Origin: an uncultured Holosporaceae bacterium
GTDB lineage: Bacteria > Pseudomonadota > Alphaproteobacteria > RUG11792
Length of the DNA stretch: 15,142 nt
Assembly (NCBI GenBank): GCA_947285985.1
Contig: CAMYPB010000019.1
Coordinates: 1 to 15,142 of the forward strand
Direction: 5' to 3'
Below are positions 1 to 7,916 of this stretch, one piece after another. A program made the translations under genes and the position numbers. The notes beneath the pieces were generated by a model, which had not been told where the DNA came from, did not search any database, and saw nothing but the letters and a program-made list of their open reading frames with translations. The first letter of the stretch is position 1, and every line of letters starts with the position of its first letter.

Positions 1-45
1 TCCTACATTAAAAAAAGATTGTACACAAATTATTTTTTTGCCCAT
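1..45 (-). CDS. Possible N-terminus of a divergent gene, perhaps pyridoxal kinase (partial)
   Basis: Reading leftwards from an ATG at 45-43, the minus strand is open to the window edge for 15 codons and gives MGKKIICVQSFFNVG. The pattern I-I-x-V-Q-S-x4-G resembles the N-terminus of PdxY/PdxK pyridoxal kinases, which typically begin like ILxIQSHVVYG. The match is only about a dozen residues, no clear Shine-Dalgarno sequence precedes the ATG, and the start lies inside a 16-bp palindrome. Plus-strand frames 1 and 2 are also open from the edge, to stops at 103-105 and 146-148, and give nothing recognisable. This is a tentative call that needs the sequence to the left. Confidence 0.25.
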   Translation of the reverse strand, partial: MGKKIICVQSFFNVG

Positions 46-57
46 AAAATTTTATGG
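42..57. repeat. 16-bp perfect palindrome at the left edge
   Basis: CCATAAAATTTTATGG is a perfect inverted repeat with no spacer. It covers the candidate start codon of the left-edge minus-strand reading frame. A looser hairpin, pairing 41-46 with 76-81, surrounds it. It could be an operator or chance in A/T-rich DNA. Confidence 0.4.
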
Positions 58-193
58 AATTTCCGAAGGATTTTATATGGGAATACGCACATTTTGGATT
101 TTTGATAATTTTATATCAAGATCTCAAAAAATATACATTGAAATGTGAAAAACCGATAGAATTTACTGTCGTTTAGGTCTAAATTGTGGTATT

Positions 194-208
194 CAATTAT
201 TATAATTG
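194..208 (+). promoter_or_regulatory. Candidate -10 element for rseP-bamA within a small palindrome
   Basis: TATAAT at 201-206 lies 31 bases before the rseP start and sits in the dyad CAATTAT-T-ATAATTG. No acceptable -35 hexamer is seen at 16-18 bases upstream and there is no TGn extension, so the call is weak. Confidence 0.3.
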
Positions 209-236
209 TCTTTAGAAAGTACTTTGATAAAAAATT

Positions 237-1343
237 ATGGGAATTATAATTTCATTGATATCATTCATGATCCTCATATGTGTTTTGGTTGCGGTCCACG
301 AATTCGGACATTTCTTTGCGGCGCGTATGAATGGGGTTCATGTTGAGGCCTTCTCAATAGGATATGGTCCTATTCTCTTCAAGAAAACTGATCGAAAAGG
401 AACGGAATGGAGATTCTCTCTCATTCCTGTTGGGGGATACGTCAAAATGTTTGGAGATGCAGACGCAACGAGTGTTCGAGAGAAAATCCCCCTCGGATAT
501 TCCGAAGAAGACCTCAATAAAATGTCTCTACATCGTAAAAAACCATGGCAGAAATTAATCGTTGCATTCGCAGGACCCTTCATGAATTTCGTCTTCGCAA
601 TCTTCATACTCATTGGTTTGTCGTCAATAAAAGGTCTCCCTGTCTATAACAACACAATAAATGTTCCATCAGAAAATTCGTTGGCCTATACCTCAGGTCT
701 GCGTTCTGGAGATAAAATAACAAAAATAAATGATAAAGAAATCACAAATTTTGAGCAAATTCGAGATAATATAACATCAAATATAGGAAAGGATATTTCG
801 ATGGAAATATCTCGAAATAATCAAAAAATTGACAATATTCAAATAAAATTGTATAATGAGAGAAATGAGCCTATTTCAACGATAGGAATCTCCCCATCTG
901 GATTTGAATATGAAAAGATTTCGTTTTTGAGGTCTATATCGACGTCATGTCTTATGACGTGGAATATAGCCCGCGAGAATATAAAGTCTATCTTCCAGAT
1001 ATTCACAGCAAAGCAGAGTGTGAAAAATGTTGGGGGAGTTATCTCTATATTCAAGGTTTCAGCTGATAGTATGGAGGCCGGATTTTCGAATTATATCTGG
1101 ATGATGGCATTCCTTTCTATTATTCTTGGGGCCGTCAATCTTCTTCCAATCCCCGTTTTAGACGGAGGAACTGTTGTTATATCCGCGATAGAATGGATCA
1201 TAAGAAGACCCCTCAATCAGAAATTCGTTGAAACAATTTTCATGATCGGACTCTTCATAGTTGCGGGTCTTATGATCCTTGGAATATGGAACGATCTATC
1301 GAAACTTAAATTCTTTATATGGATGGAGAACTTGTTCAAATGA
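237..1343 (+). CDS. rseP: RseP/RasP site-2 (M50) intramembrane zinc metalloprotease
   Basis: RseP is an inner-membrane protease that cleaves transmembrane segments. In proteobacteria it releases sigma-E by cutting RseA and removes leftover signal peptides. The 368-aa product has the full architecture: HEFGH zinc motif at residues 21-25 in the first membrane segment, GGYVKMFGD at 66-74, the FAGPxMNF membrane motif at 111-118, one PDZ domain at about 140-205, and NLLPIPVLDGG at 301-311 with the third zinc ligand, Asp309, followed by a last membrane helix. One PDZ domain rather than the two of E. coli RseP is visible. The Shine-Dalgarno sequence is weak. The gene overlaps bamA by ATGA, so the two are probably translationally coupled, and rseP-bamA adjacency is common in proteobacteria. 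Confidence 0.95.
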   Translation: MGIIISLISFMILICVLVAVHEFGHFFAARMNGVHVEAFSIGYGPILFKKTDRKGTEWRFSLIPVGGYVKMFGDADATSVREKIPLGYSEEDLNKMSLHRKKPWQKLIVAFAGPFMNFVFAIFILIGLSSIKGLPVYNNTINVPSENSLAYTSGLRSGDKITKINDKEITNFEQIRDNITSNIGKDISMEISRNNQKIDNIQIKLYNERNEPISTIGISPSGFEYEKISFLRSISTSCLMTWNIARENIKSIFQIFTAKQSVKNVGGVISIFKVSADSMEAGFSNYIWMMAFLSIILGAVNLLPIPVLDGGTVVISAIEWIIRRPLNQKFVETIFMIGLFIVAGLMILGIWNDLSKLKFFIWMENLFK

Positions 1344-3874
1344 AAAATTTAAATAAAATACTAAAAATAACATTAATAAACGCTTTATTGTTGACGGGCA
1401 TACAAAACGACGTTATGTCATCATCAAGCGACAACAACAAAGAAGTTCAAGACACGAACACGAAAACTCAAAGAATCACCCAAATAAAATATGTGGGTTG
1501 CGAGAGGATAGAAAAAGAGACGATCGAATCTTATCTTCCAATACAAGTTGGAGATGAGTGTGATGATCATGTTATAAATGAATCGATCAAACTCCTCTAT
1601 TCAACTGGATTTTTTGAGAGTGTGAATATAACTCGAAATAATGGTATTTTGACGGTCTCCGTCAAAGAATATCCAATCATCGAGAAGATTTCATTTGAGG
1701 GTAACTCCAAGATATCGGATAAAGATATAAAACAGGTCACATCCTTGAAGAGTCGAGAAGTTTTGTCTCCATCGAAAATAAGGGAGATTCAACAGTCTCT
1801 TTTGGATGCATATAGAAAGATGGGACGTTATAACGCGTCGATAAATCCGAAGATAATAAAACTTCCAAACAACAAAGTTAATCTCGTTTTTGAAATAAAT
1901 GAGGGAAATGCTGCGGGTATACGAAACATAAAATTTGTTGGAAATAATGCGTTTTCCGCATCGACTCTTCGAGATGTTATATCCTCCAAGATAAAGAGAT
2001 GGTATAGATTCTTTGTGACAGACGATATATATGATCAGGATAGACTCATGGAAGATAAAATCCTCCTCACACGATTCTATAAGGAAAATGGATATACAAA
2101 TTGTCATATAATCTCGTCGATTGGAACATTGTCGGAAGACAAGAAAGATTTTGATATAACCTTCACAATTGATGAAGGAGAAATTCAAAAATTATCAAAT
2201 GTGAATATAGAATCAAAAATAAAAAATATTGATCCAAACGAATTCAAAAATGATCTGTATTGTAAGAAAGGAGATGTATATAATATCCAACTCATCGAAG
2301 CTGATATATCGACAATCACTCGAAAAGTTTCATCAAAAGGGATAGCCGCTGTAAAAGTAACCCCAAAATTTACGCAAAATTCAAAAAATAATACAATCGA
2401 TATAACATATGTCATTGAAGAAGGAGAAAAAATATATATATCGAAAATTATCATAAAAGGAAATACACGTACTCGAGATAAAGTCATACGTCGTGAAATC
2501 CCAATTGAAGAGGGAGATGCATACAACACAAGTCTCATCAGTATGGCAGAACAAAATTTGAGGGCAACGGGATTTTTCAAGCAGGTTAATTTCGAGACAA
2601 TTCCAGATCCAAATTCCCCAGATAGGTGTGTTGTTCAAGTGACAGTTGAAGAACAACCTACAGGCGAAGTTTCAGCAGCTGCAAGTTATTCGACATCTGA
2701 AAAAATCGGACTCGATCTATCGTATAGTGAGAGAAACTTCCTTGGAACGGGAAAAACGTTCGGCGCATCCCTGGGGTCAGGAGAATCACGTACTGGAAAA
2801 AGTTATGAAATAACAGAAGATAATAAGAAAAAGTCTATCCATAGAAAAAGTAAGTTTAAATTCTTTAATAGTATAAATATATATGCTTCTGATCCTCATT
2901 TCTTAGACAAAGATATGGAAGGATCCGCATCATTGTTTAAATACAACAGTTCGAGATTCGATGGATTTAGTACGCGTGAAATGGGGACGACCCTTGGAAT
3001 ATCCTATGATCTGACATCAAAAATTCAACAGGATTTCGAATATACTTTCAATAAACGTAAATTCTTTGATGTTATGTCATCTTCAAGCCCTATCATAAAA
3101 TATAACGCAGCGAAAAATAAAAATTCCAAAGTCCTAAGATGTGGAAGTGCGAACCTATCGTCTTTGAAACATGGTATATCCTACACGAATTATTTCCTGA
3201 CAGGACTTAAAGGAACTTTTAGGACAGGACTTAATACAACTGTTGCGGGAATTGGAGGAGAATCAAGACATCTGAAAAATAATCTCTTCGCATCCTACAC
3301 TTTCCCAGTCTTCAATAAAAAAACGTTATTGAGTCTATCGTTGTCTTATGCTGTCATGAATAAGATCGGAAAGAAAGATTTAAACATTGTCGATAGTTAT
3401 TCTTTGGGACTCGATTCTTTCAGAGGATTTGATGACTGTGGATTCGGACCTATGGCCGAAACAACAAGAATTATCCGGATAAACAATGATGACAAAAAAT
3501 CGACAGTGCGAGATTATATAGGGGCGACGAAATATTGGAAGGGAACGATCGAGATGTCTTTCCCTTTGGGATTACCTGAAGAATTACAATTCCGTGGATT
3601 CGTATTTTCAGACTTTGGATCTCTTTGGGGAGCCCCTCAAAAAGGAAAAGCATTCTTCAAAAAAACGGGAGATGGACGTATGATCTGCGATTTCGATCCG
3701 ACAGTCTATGATCATAAAATTATTGATAAAAAACAATTTAAATCTTCTATAGGTCTGGGTGTTTCTTTCATAACTCCTTTCGGACCATTGAAATTGACGT
3801 ATGCAAAACCTATCAAGAAAGATAAATTAGACGAACAACAAAGATTCCTCGTTGGATTCTCGACAACGTTCTAA
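1340..3874 (+). CDS. bamA: BamA outer-membrane protein assembly factor
   Basis: BamA is the essential Omp85 core of the BAM complex that folds and inserts outer-membrane proteins. I start it at 1340, where its ATG overlaps the rseP stop as ATGA. The 844-aa product then begins with a lysine-containing n-region and hydrophobic stretch typical of a signal peptide, and GGAG lies 11 bases upstream. An in-frame ATG at 1319 would add seven residues and place charged residues in front. Five POTRA-like units span about residues 45-440, with YSTGFFESV in the first and LRATGFFKQV in the fifth. The barrel follows, with the lid-lock FRGF motif at 694-697 and a C-terminal strand ending in Phe, the usual outer-membrane signature. 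The lpxD-fabZ-lpxA genes that often follow bamA are absent here. Confidence 0.97.
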   Translation: MKNLNKILKITLINALLLTGIQNDVMSSSSDNNKEVQDTNTKTQRITQIKYVGCERIEKETIESYLPIQVGDECDDHVINESIKLLYSTGFFESVNITRNNGILTVSVKEYPIIEKISFEGNSKISDKDIKQVTSLKSREVLSPSKIREIQQSLLDAYRKMGRYNASINPKIIKLPNNKVNLVFEINEGNAAGIRNIKFVGNNAFSASTLRDVISSKIKRWYRFFVTDDIYDQDRLMEDKILLTRFYKENGYTNCHIISSIGTLSEDKKDFDITFTIDEGEIQKLSNVNIESKIKNIDPNEFKNDLYCKKGDVYNIQLIEADISTITRKVSSKGIAAVKVTPKFTQNSKNNTIDITYVIEEGEKIYISKIIIKGNTRTRDKVIRREIPIEEGDAYNTSLISMAEQNLRATGFFKQVNFETIPDPNSPDRCVVQVTVEEQPTGEVSAAASYSTSEKIGLDLSYSERNFLGTGKTFGASLGSGESRTGKSYEITEDNKKKSIHRKSKFKFFNSINIYASDPHFLDKDMEGSASLFKYNSSRFDGFSTREMGTTLGISYDLTSKIQQDFEYTFNKRKFFDVMSSSSPIIKYNAAKNKNSKVLRCGSANLSSLKHGISYTNYFLTGLKGTFRTGLNTTVAGIGGESRHLKNNLFASYTFPVFNKKTLLSLSLSYAVMNKIGKKDLNIVDSYSLGLDSFRGFDDCGFGPMAETTRIIRINNDDKKSTVRDYIGATKYWKGTIEMSFPLGLPEELQFRGFVFSDFGSLWGAPQKGKAFFKKTGDGRMICDFDPTVYDHKIIDKKQFKSSIGLGVSFITPFGPLKLTYAKPIKKDKLDEQQRFLVGFSTTF

Positions 3875-3883
3875 AATATCAAA

Positions 3884-3921
3884 AAAATACATATCCTCCT
3901 TCTATAAGGGATATGTATTTT
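3884..3921 (+). terminator. Rho-independent terminator of rseP-bamA
   Basis: A perfect 13-bp stem (3884-3896 with 3909-3921: AAAATACATATCC / GGATATGTATTTT) with a 12-base loop starts 10 bases after the bamA stop. The 3' arm ends in four T, with A-rich DNA on the 5' side. Its last base is also the first base of the recO extended -10 element. Confidence 0.8.
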
Positions 3922-3929
3922 GCTATAAT
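3921..3929 (+). promoter_or_regulatory. Extended -10 promoter for recO
   Basis: TGCTATAAT is a perfect extended -10 (TGn plus TATAAT) beginning on the last base of the bamA terminator stem and 39 bases upstream of the recO start. There is no clear -35, as is usual for extended -10 promoters. The same nonamer stands before atpB. Confidence 0.5.
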
Positions 3930-3967
3930 CTATGTGAATATATTGTTATTTTTTATTAAAAATTGAT

Positions 3968-4600
3968 ATGATTATTTGGAATGACGAGGGGATTGTTATA
4001 TCCTCCAGAAATTTAAGGGAAGAATTTCGTATTGTCGATGTTTTCACAAAGAATCATGGTCGCGTATCTGGTCTGATAAAATTAACCAACCTAAAAAAAA
4101 TGAATATAATTTCAAATGTTAATGTCGATCTCCAAGCAAAATCAAGTGATAATCTGGGATTTTGGAAATTGAGAAATGAAAAACAAAATTGGATATTCGC
4201 AATGAAAAATCCAAAAATAATGATGATATGTCAAAGCATATGTTTTATCCTCAACAAAATCCTTCCTCACAATATAAAAAATTTAAAATTGTTTTTAACA
4301 ATTGATACGTTCTTTTCATCATTAAACACAATATCCGAAGAAGTTTCTATATTATTCTATTCATATTTCGAATTTATAACACTTCAAACCATGGGATATG
4401 CTATAGACATAAATAATCCTCACAATAAAATCGATATACCCGCGTGTTGGCATATATTTAATAATATAAATAAACTCGATAATCTCTTCGATACACAGTA
4501 TGAAAAAGACGATATAAAAAAATCATTAAATCTGACATGGAAACTCATAAACGAACATATGATAATATCAGATAATTATTTCAGAAATAATATTATTTAG
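3968..4600 (+). CDS. recO: RecO DNA repair / recombination mediator
   Basis: RecO acts with RecF and RecR to load RecA on SSB-coated gaps and can anneal single strands. The N-terminus, with DEGIVISSRN followed by VDVFTKNHGRVSGLIK, is the characteristic RecO OB-fold, at about residues 1-75. The rest is the helical C-terminal domain, including TLQTMGYAIDINN near residue 138, matching the family's LxELGFxLDL segment. At 210 aa it is somewhat shorter than the usual 230-250. There is no convincing Shine-Dalgarno sequence before the ATG. It is transcribed alone from the promoter abutting the bamA terminator. Its last 8 bases overlap the end of the convergent lpxK. Confidence 0.88.
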   Translation: MIIWNDEGIVISSRNLREEFRIVDVFTKNHGRVSGLIKLTNLKKMNIISNVNVDLQAKSSDNLGFWKLRNEKQNWIFAMKNPKIMMICQSICFILNKILPHNIKNLKLFLTIDTFFSSLNTISEEVSILFYSYFEFITLQTMGYAIDINNPHNKIDIPACWHIFNNINKLDNLFDTQYEKDDIKKSLNLTWKLINEHMIISDNYFRNNII

Positions 4601-5591
4601 ATTTTTTCCCAACACACGATAACAACTTTTCTTTCAGAGTGTCATCCAACGCGTTCATCTTTATATCAATAACATTAATATCGTTCTTGAAGACATCTGG
4701 AATCTTTATATAATCTTTCCGCGTCGTAACGAGTTTTGCGCCCGTATTTTTGGAAGCCTTTATCAATTTTTGAATTTCAGTTATTGTATACGGATGATGA
4801 TCAGAAAACGCGATGAAATCTTCAAGTTGCAGACCATTATCAAGGATCGTACATTTGAATTTTTCAGGATACCCCAGCCCACAGAAACCTATAACTTTCT
4901 CCCATTTAAGCTGTTCTATCCCGTCCGTCACGTGAGTTCTCCCATAACAAACGGATACATTCGGATTAATAGATCGTACGATGTCTTCTATCCCAGAATT
5001 CTTCTCCCCGACTATAAAGACTATATCAGACTTCATAACGGCAGATTCAACAGACTCTCTCAAAGGACCCGCCGGAAATAAATGCCCATTTCCAATCCCC
5101 TGCTTCGAATCTATCACTAAAATTTTAAAATCTTTTTGTAGACTATTGTTCTGGAATCCATCGTCCATAACCAATATATCGGCTCCAGATAATATTGCAG
5201 CCTTCGCAGAATTGACCCTATTTCTTCCAATCCAAGTCGGAGAAACCATAGATGACAACAAGGCCTCATCTCCAACCTGCAAATAATAATGTTTCGATGG
5301 ATCAACCTTAACAACATTCTTTATATATCCTCCATATCCCCCCGTCAATATATGCGGATTATATCCAAATTCCTTTAGAATACTGCACACTAATTCAACG
5401 GTAGGTGTTTTTCCAGCCCCTCCCAAAACAACATTTCCAACACACACAACAGGTATAGAAACCCTCTCAGATGATGTATTATTTAACTTCATCCTACTGA
5501 AAAAACTGTATACATCAGAAACAGGGAGCAAAACCTTTGTCCAAACAGATTCCTTATCTTCCCAAAACTTCGGAGACTTGAATATCGACAT
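4593..5591 (-). CDS. lpxK: LpxK tetraacyldisaccharide 4'-kinase
   Basis: LpxK phosphorylates the 4' position of the tetraacyldisaccharide 1-phosphate to make lipid IVA at the inner-membrane face. The 332-aa length is typical. Visible motifs are the P-loop GNVVLGGAGKTP (52-63), VGDEALL (103-109) and the catalytic DDGFQ (140-144). In the family's highly conserved SRGYGG segment this protein reads LTGGYGG (82-88), so the usual arginine is glycine at 84. AGGG lies about ten bases before the ATG. The gene follows tRNA-Gly by 47 bases with no terminator or good promoter visible between, so co-transcription with the tRNAs is likely. Its presence implies the organism makes lipid A. Confidence 0.95.
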   Translation of the reverse strand: MSIFKSPKFWEDKESVWTKVLLPVSDVYSFFSRMKLNNTSSERVSIPVVCVGNVVLGGAGKTPTVELVCSILKEFGYNPHILTGGYGGYIKNVVKVDPSKHYYLQVGDEALLSSMVSPTWIGRNRVNSAKAAILSGADILVMDDGFQNNSLQKDFKILVIDSKQGIGNGHLFPAGPLRESVESAVMKSDIVFIVGEKNSGIEDIVRSINPNVSVCYGRTHVTDGIEQLKWEKVIGFCGLGYPEKFKCTILDNGLQLEDFIAFSDHHPYTITEIQKLIKASKNTGAKLVTTRKDYIKIPDVFKNDINVIDIKMNALDDTLKEKLLSCVGKKSK

Positions 5592-5638
5592 CTGAACAAA
5601 ACCCTAAAAAAACAAAAGATATAAAAAAACTAAATACT

Positions 5639-5712
5639 TGGAGCGGGTGATGGGAATCGGACCCACGTAACCAGCTTGGAAGGCTGGGGCTTTACCATTA
5701 AGCTACACCCGC
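5639..5712 (-). tRNA. tRNA-Gly(TCC)
   Basis: A complete cloverleaf reads on the minus strand: acceptor GCGGGTG (5712-5706) pairs with CACCCGC (5649-5643). The anticodon arm is CCAGC-CTTCCAA-GCTGG with anticodon TCC. The T-arm contains GGTCCGATTCC. The discriminator is U, as expected for bacterial tRNA-Gly, and CCA is encoded (5641-5639). It is 74 nt long, and 15 bases separate it from tRNA-Tyr upstream. Confidence 0.96.
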
Positions 5713-5727
5713 AATTTCTTCAAAAGA

Positions 5728-5814
5728 TGGTGGAAGGGGTAAGATTCGAACTTACGTAGACGCAATGTCGGCAGATTTACAGTCTGCTGCCTTTAACCAC
5801 TCGGCCACCCTTCC
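5728..5814 (-). tRNA. tRNA-Tyr(GTA), class II with long variable arm
   Basis: The minus strand gives acceptor GGAAGGG pairing with CCCTTCC, the anticodon arm GCAGA-CTGTAAA-TCTGC with anticodon GTA, a long variable arm as expected for bacterial tRNA-Tyr, a T-arm with GTTCGAATC, discriminator A and encoded CCA (5730-5728). It is 87 nt long. Tyr-Gly tRNA pairs are common in bacteria, often upstream of tuf. Here lpxK follows instead. Confidence 0.96.
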
Positions 5815-5830
5815 GACCTCTATGTTTTAT

Positions 5831-5859
5831 ATGATACATTATTATCCCAAAAGTGTCAA
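5831..5859 (-). promoter_or_regulatory. Sigma-70 promoter for tRNA-Tyr / tRNA-Gly (/ lpxK)
   Basis: On the minus strand TTGACA (5859-5854), a 17-base spacer and TATCAT (5836-5831) form an almost consensus promoter. The start should fall near 5824, about ten bases before the mature tRNA-Tyr 5' end. Confidence 0.8.
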
Positions 5860-5905
5860 GCAATTTTATAACAATAACATACTTTTTCATCATCAAACAA
5901 AAACA

Positions 5906-6277
5906 TCAAAATTTAAGCAACTTATTTATAATATTCGTTCCAAAAAATATAACACACAACAATAAAAATATAGATATCTTTGTTATAGATAAAACAAATT
6001 CAAAATTTATAAATAATATCACATACAAATAGAATACTATCAATAATTCTAATATCAAAAATATGGGAAAAATTGATATTTTATCATCGAAGAATGATTT
6101 CGAATTTTTATCATCATTAAAAAATCCACATTCATATCCTGAAAATAAATTTTTATTTATCGTAAATTTTTTCGATAAAAAACGCGTTAAAAATGATACA
6201 CTAAGAGATAAGAGACAAACAATCCCTGAAACTATCATGATAGTCAAGAAATTTATCGTTGTCTCTTCAAAAAACAT
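5906..6277 (-). CDS. nuoA: NuoA-like NADH-quinone oxidoreductase subunit A (divergent)
   Basis: The 123-aa protein has three hydrophobic helices (about 9-33, 68-90, 97-117) and, between the first two, GYECGF at 47-52. This is the signature of NuoA/ND3, a membrane subunit of complex I at the quinone-site junction that carries the conserved loop cysteine. Length and topology fit the family. The second helix is divergent: where the family has FIIFDLEVAF this protein has FLILELLIVF, so the usual glutamate is leucine at 79, although Glu77 takes the aspartate position. The gene starts 14 bases after ftsZ, with AGGGATAA upstream, so it is probably co-transcribed with ftsZ. No other nuo gene is in the window. 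Confidence 0.75.
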   Translation of the reverse strand: MFFEETTINFLTIMIVSGIVCLLSLSVSFLTRFLSKKFTINKNLFSGYECGFFNDDKNSKSFFDDKISIFPIFLILELLIVFYLYVILFINFEFVLSITKISIFLLLCVIFFGTNIINKLLKF

Positions 6278-6291
6278 AAATAAAATTATCC

Positions 6292-7734
6292 CTATTTCTT
6301 ACGCCTAAAACAAGATGGTATGTCCAAATCGTCGGAAGACTGATTATTATTAGTGTTATTATTGACAGAATCGTTCATAACCTTTCTTTTTTGTTGTTGT
6401 GTTATATCCTTTATACTCGCTTTATAATCATCTTCAACGTAAACAGAAGCTTTAGGTTGTTTGTTTCTCGACGTAAACCTATCAAAAAACGAGTATCTCT
6501 TACGTCTTGTTTCAACTTCCTCCCTGTTGTTATTCTTATCATTCAAAGGGCGATTATCTTCCTCAAAATCTATGTCATGTTGATTGTCTTCAATACTTTC
6601 ATTGTATTCTTCAGAACTATCAATATTCTTAGAATCTACTTCAGATTTAGCATTATTATTCAAATTATCAAAAAGTTTTACATTCTCTGATTTAGAAGGA
6701 TTTCCCATTATACTCGACATATCGGAAGATTTAAATGATGACGCGATGTCCTGACTTCCACCTATTCCCGTCGCAACAACAGACACCCTTATTTTTCCAT
6801 TCAATCTCTCATCGAATGTTGATCCAAATATAATATTTGCGTCAGTCTCAACTTCCTCTCGAATCCTATTGGCTGCTTCATCAACTTCATAGAGGGTCAT
6901 ATCATATCCCCCCGTTATATTTATGAGGACTCCACTTGCTCCTTGCAAAGAAACATCGTCTAACAAAGGATTTGAAATCGCGGCTTCAGCTGCATCCAAC
7001 GCACGGCGATCCCCTTCAGACTCTCCTGTTCCCATCATGGCCTTCCCCATCTCACTCATAACAGCCCTTATATCCGCAAAATCGAGATTTATGAGCCCTG
7101 GCATAATCATAAGATCCGTAACTCCACGGACTCCCGAATATAAGACATTGTCAGCCATTTTAAAAGCATCCGCAAATGTCGTATTCTCATTCGCAAGTCT
7201 AAACAAGTTTTGATTAGGAATAACGAGAAGTGTATCGACATATTGTTGAAGTTCTTCAATTCCTTTTTCAGCCGTTCGAGATCTGTTTGATCCCTCGAAA
7301 GAGAACGGTTTCGTCACAACTCCAACTGTTAAAATCCCAGAATCTCGGGCCGTACGCGCGATAACGGGAGCAGCTCCCGTTCCCGTTCCTCCTCCCATTC
7401 CCGCGGTTATGAAAACCATATTCGCACCATTTAAAAATTTCAAAATCTCTTCAGAAGATTCTTCAGCCGCAGCACGCCCAACCTCAGGTTTTGATCCAGC
7501 TCCTAATCCTTGAGTTATGTTCAATCCAAGTTGTATTCTATTTGCAGGTTCAACTAAAGATTGTTGTAAGGCTTGAGCATCAGTATTCGCAACAATAAAA
7601 TCAACACCCTCTAAATTTGAGCGTATCATATTATTCACAGCATTACACCCCGCTCCCCCAACTCCTATCACGATAATCTTAGGTTTCAATTCTGTATCAT
7701 TTATATCTTCGAGATCTAGATCACTCTTAGGCAT
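6292..7734 (-). CDS. ftsZ: FtsZ cell division GTPase
   Basis: FtsZ is the tubulin homologue that polymerises into the Z-ring at midcell. The 480-aa protein has GVGGAGCNAV (24-33), the tubulin signature GGGTGTG (114-120), the T7 catalytic loop NLDFAD (216-221) and the GTPase C-terminal domain up to about 325. A charged, Asn- and Lys-rich disordered linker (about 325-468) follows, then the conserved C-terminal peptide LDIPSCFRRKK, which binds FtsA- and ZapD-type partners. The linker is considerably longer than in E. coli FtsZ, as in many alphaproteobacteria. ftsQ and ftsA are not adjacent, so the division cluster is dispersed. Transcription probably starts near 7881, giving a leader of about 150 bases. 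No strong Shine-Dalgarno sequence is seen. Confidence 0.98.
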   Translation of the reverse strand: MPKSDLDLEDINDTELKPKIIVIGVGGAGCNAVNNMIRSNLEGVDFIVANTDAQALQQSLVEPANRIQLGLNITQGLGAGSKPEVGRAAAEESSEEILKFLNGANMVFITAGMGGGTGTGAAPVIARTARDSGILTVGVVTKPFSFEGSNRSRTAEKGIEELQQYVDTLLVIPNQNLFRLANENTTFADAFKMADNVLYSGVRGVTDLMIMPGLINLDFADIRAVMSEMGKAMMGTGESEGDRRALDAAEAAISNPLLDDVSLQGASGVLINITGGYDMTLYEVDEAANRIREEVETDANIIFGSTFDERLNGKIRVSVVATGIGGSQDIASSFKSSDMSSIMGNPSKSENVKLFDNLNNNAKSEVDSKNIDSSEEYNESIEDNQHDIDFEEDNRPLNDKNNNREEVETRRKRYSFFDRFTSRNKQPKASVYVEDDYKASIKDITQQQKRKVMNDSVNNNTNNNQSSDDLDIPSCFRRKK

Positions 7735-7887
7735 CTTAAAAAATTTCCACTAATATCTTTTTTCTTATGAGTAAGTATATTTGTATATCGCAAATTTTAA
7801 AAGACTAAAAGTTTCAATCTTTAAGTTAAAAATAGATATTTTTTCTATCTGAGATATCTTGAATTAAACATATCTCGTCCTTTCGAT

Positions 7888-7916
7888 ATTATACTATAAA
7901 ATGTAGTATATTGCAA
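7888..7916 (-). promoter_or_regulatory. Promoter for ftsZ-nuoA embedded in the fabI terminator
   Basis: On the minus strand TTGCAA (7916-7911), a 17-base spacer and a consensus TATAAT (7893-7888) form a plausible sigma-70 promoter. The -35 lies in the loop of the fabI terminator hairpin, the spacer is its 3' arm, and the -10 starts two bases beyond the stem. Confidence 0.6.

Noticed and set aside
6391..6690. Plus-strand reading frame opposite the ftsZ linker
   Set aside because: It is antisense to the low-complexity FtsZ linker, has no start signal, and FtsZ is clearly the real gene there. The same holds for the other antisense frames inside rseP, bamA, rlmE and the atp genes.
7851..7876. 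Inverted repeat GAGATAT / ATATCTC in the ftsZ leader
   Set aside because: A 7-bp A/T-rich stem with a 12-base loop is expected by chance here, and nothing else marks it as a riboswitch or operator.
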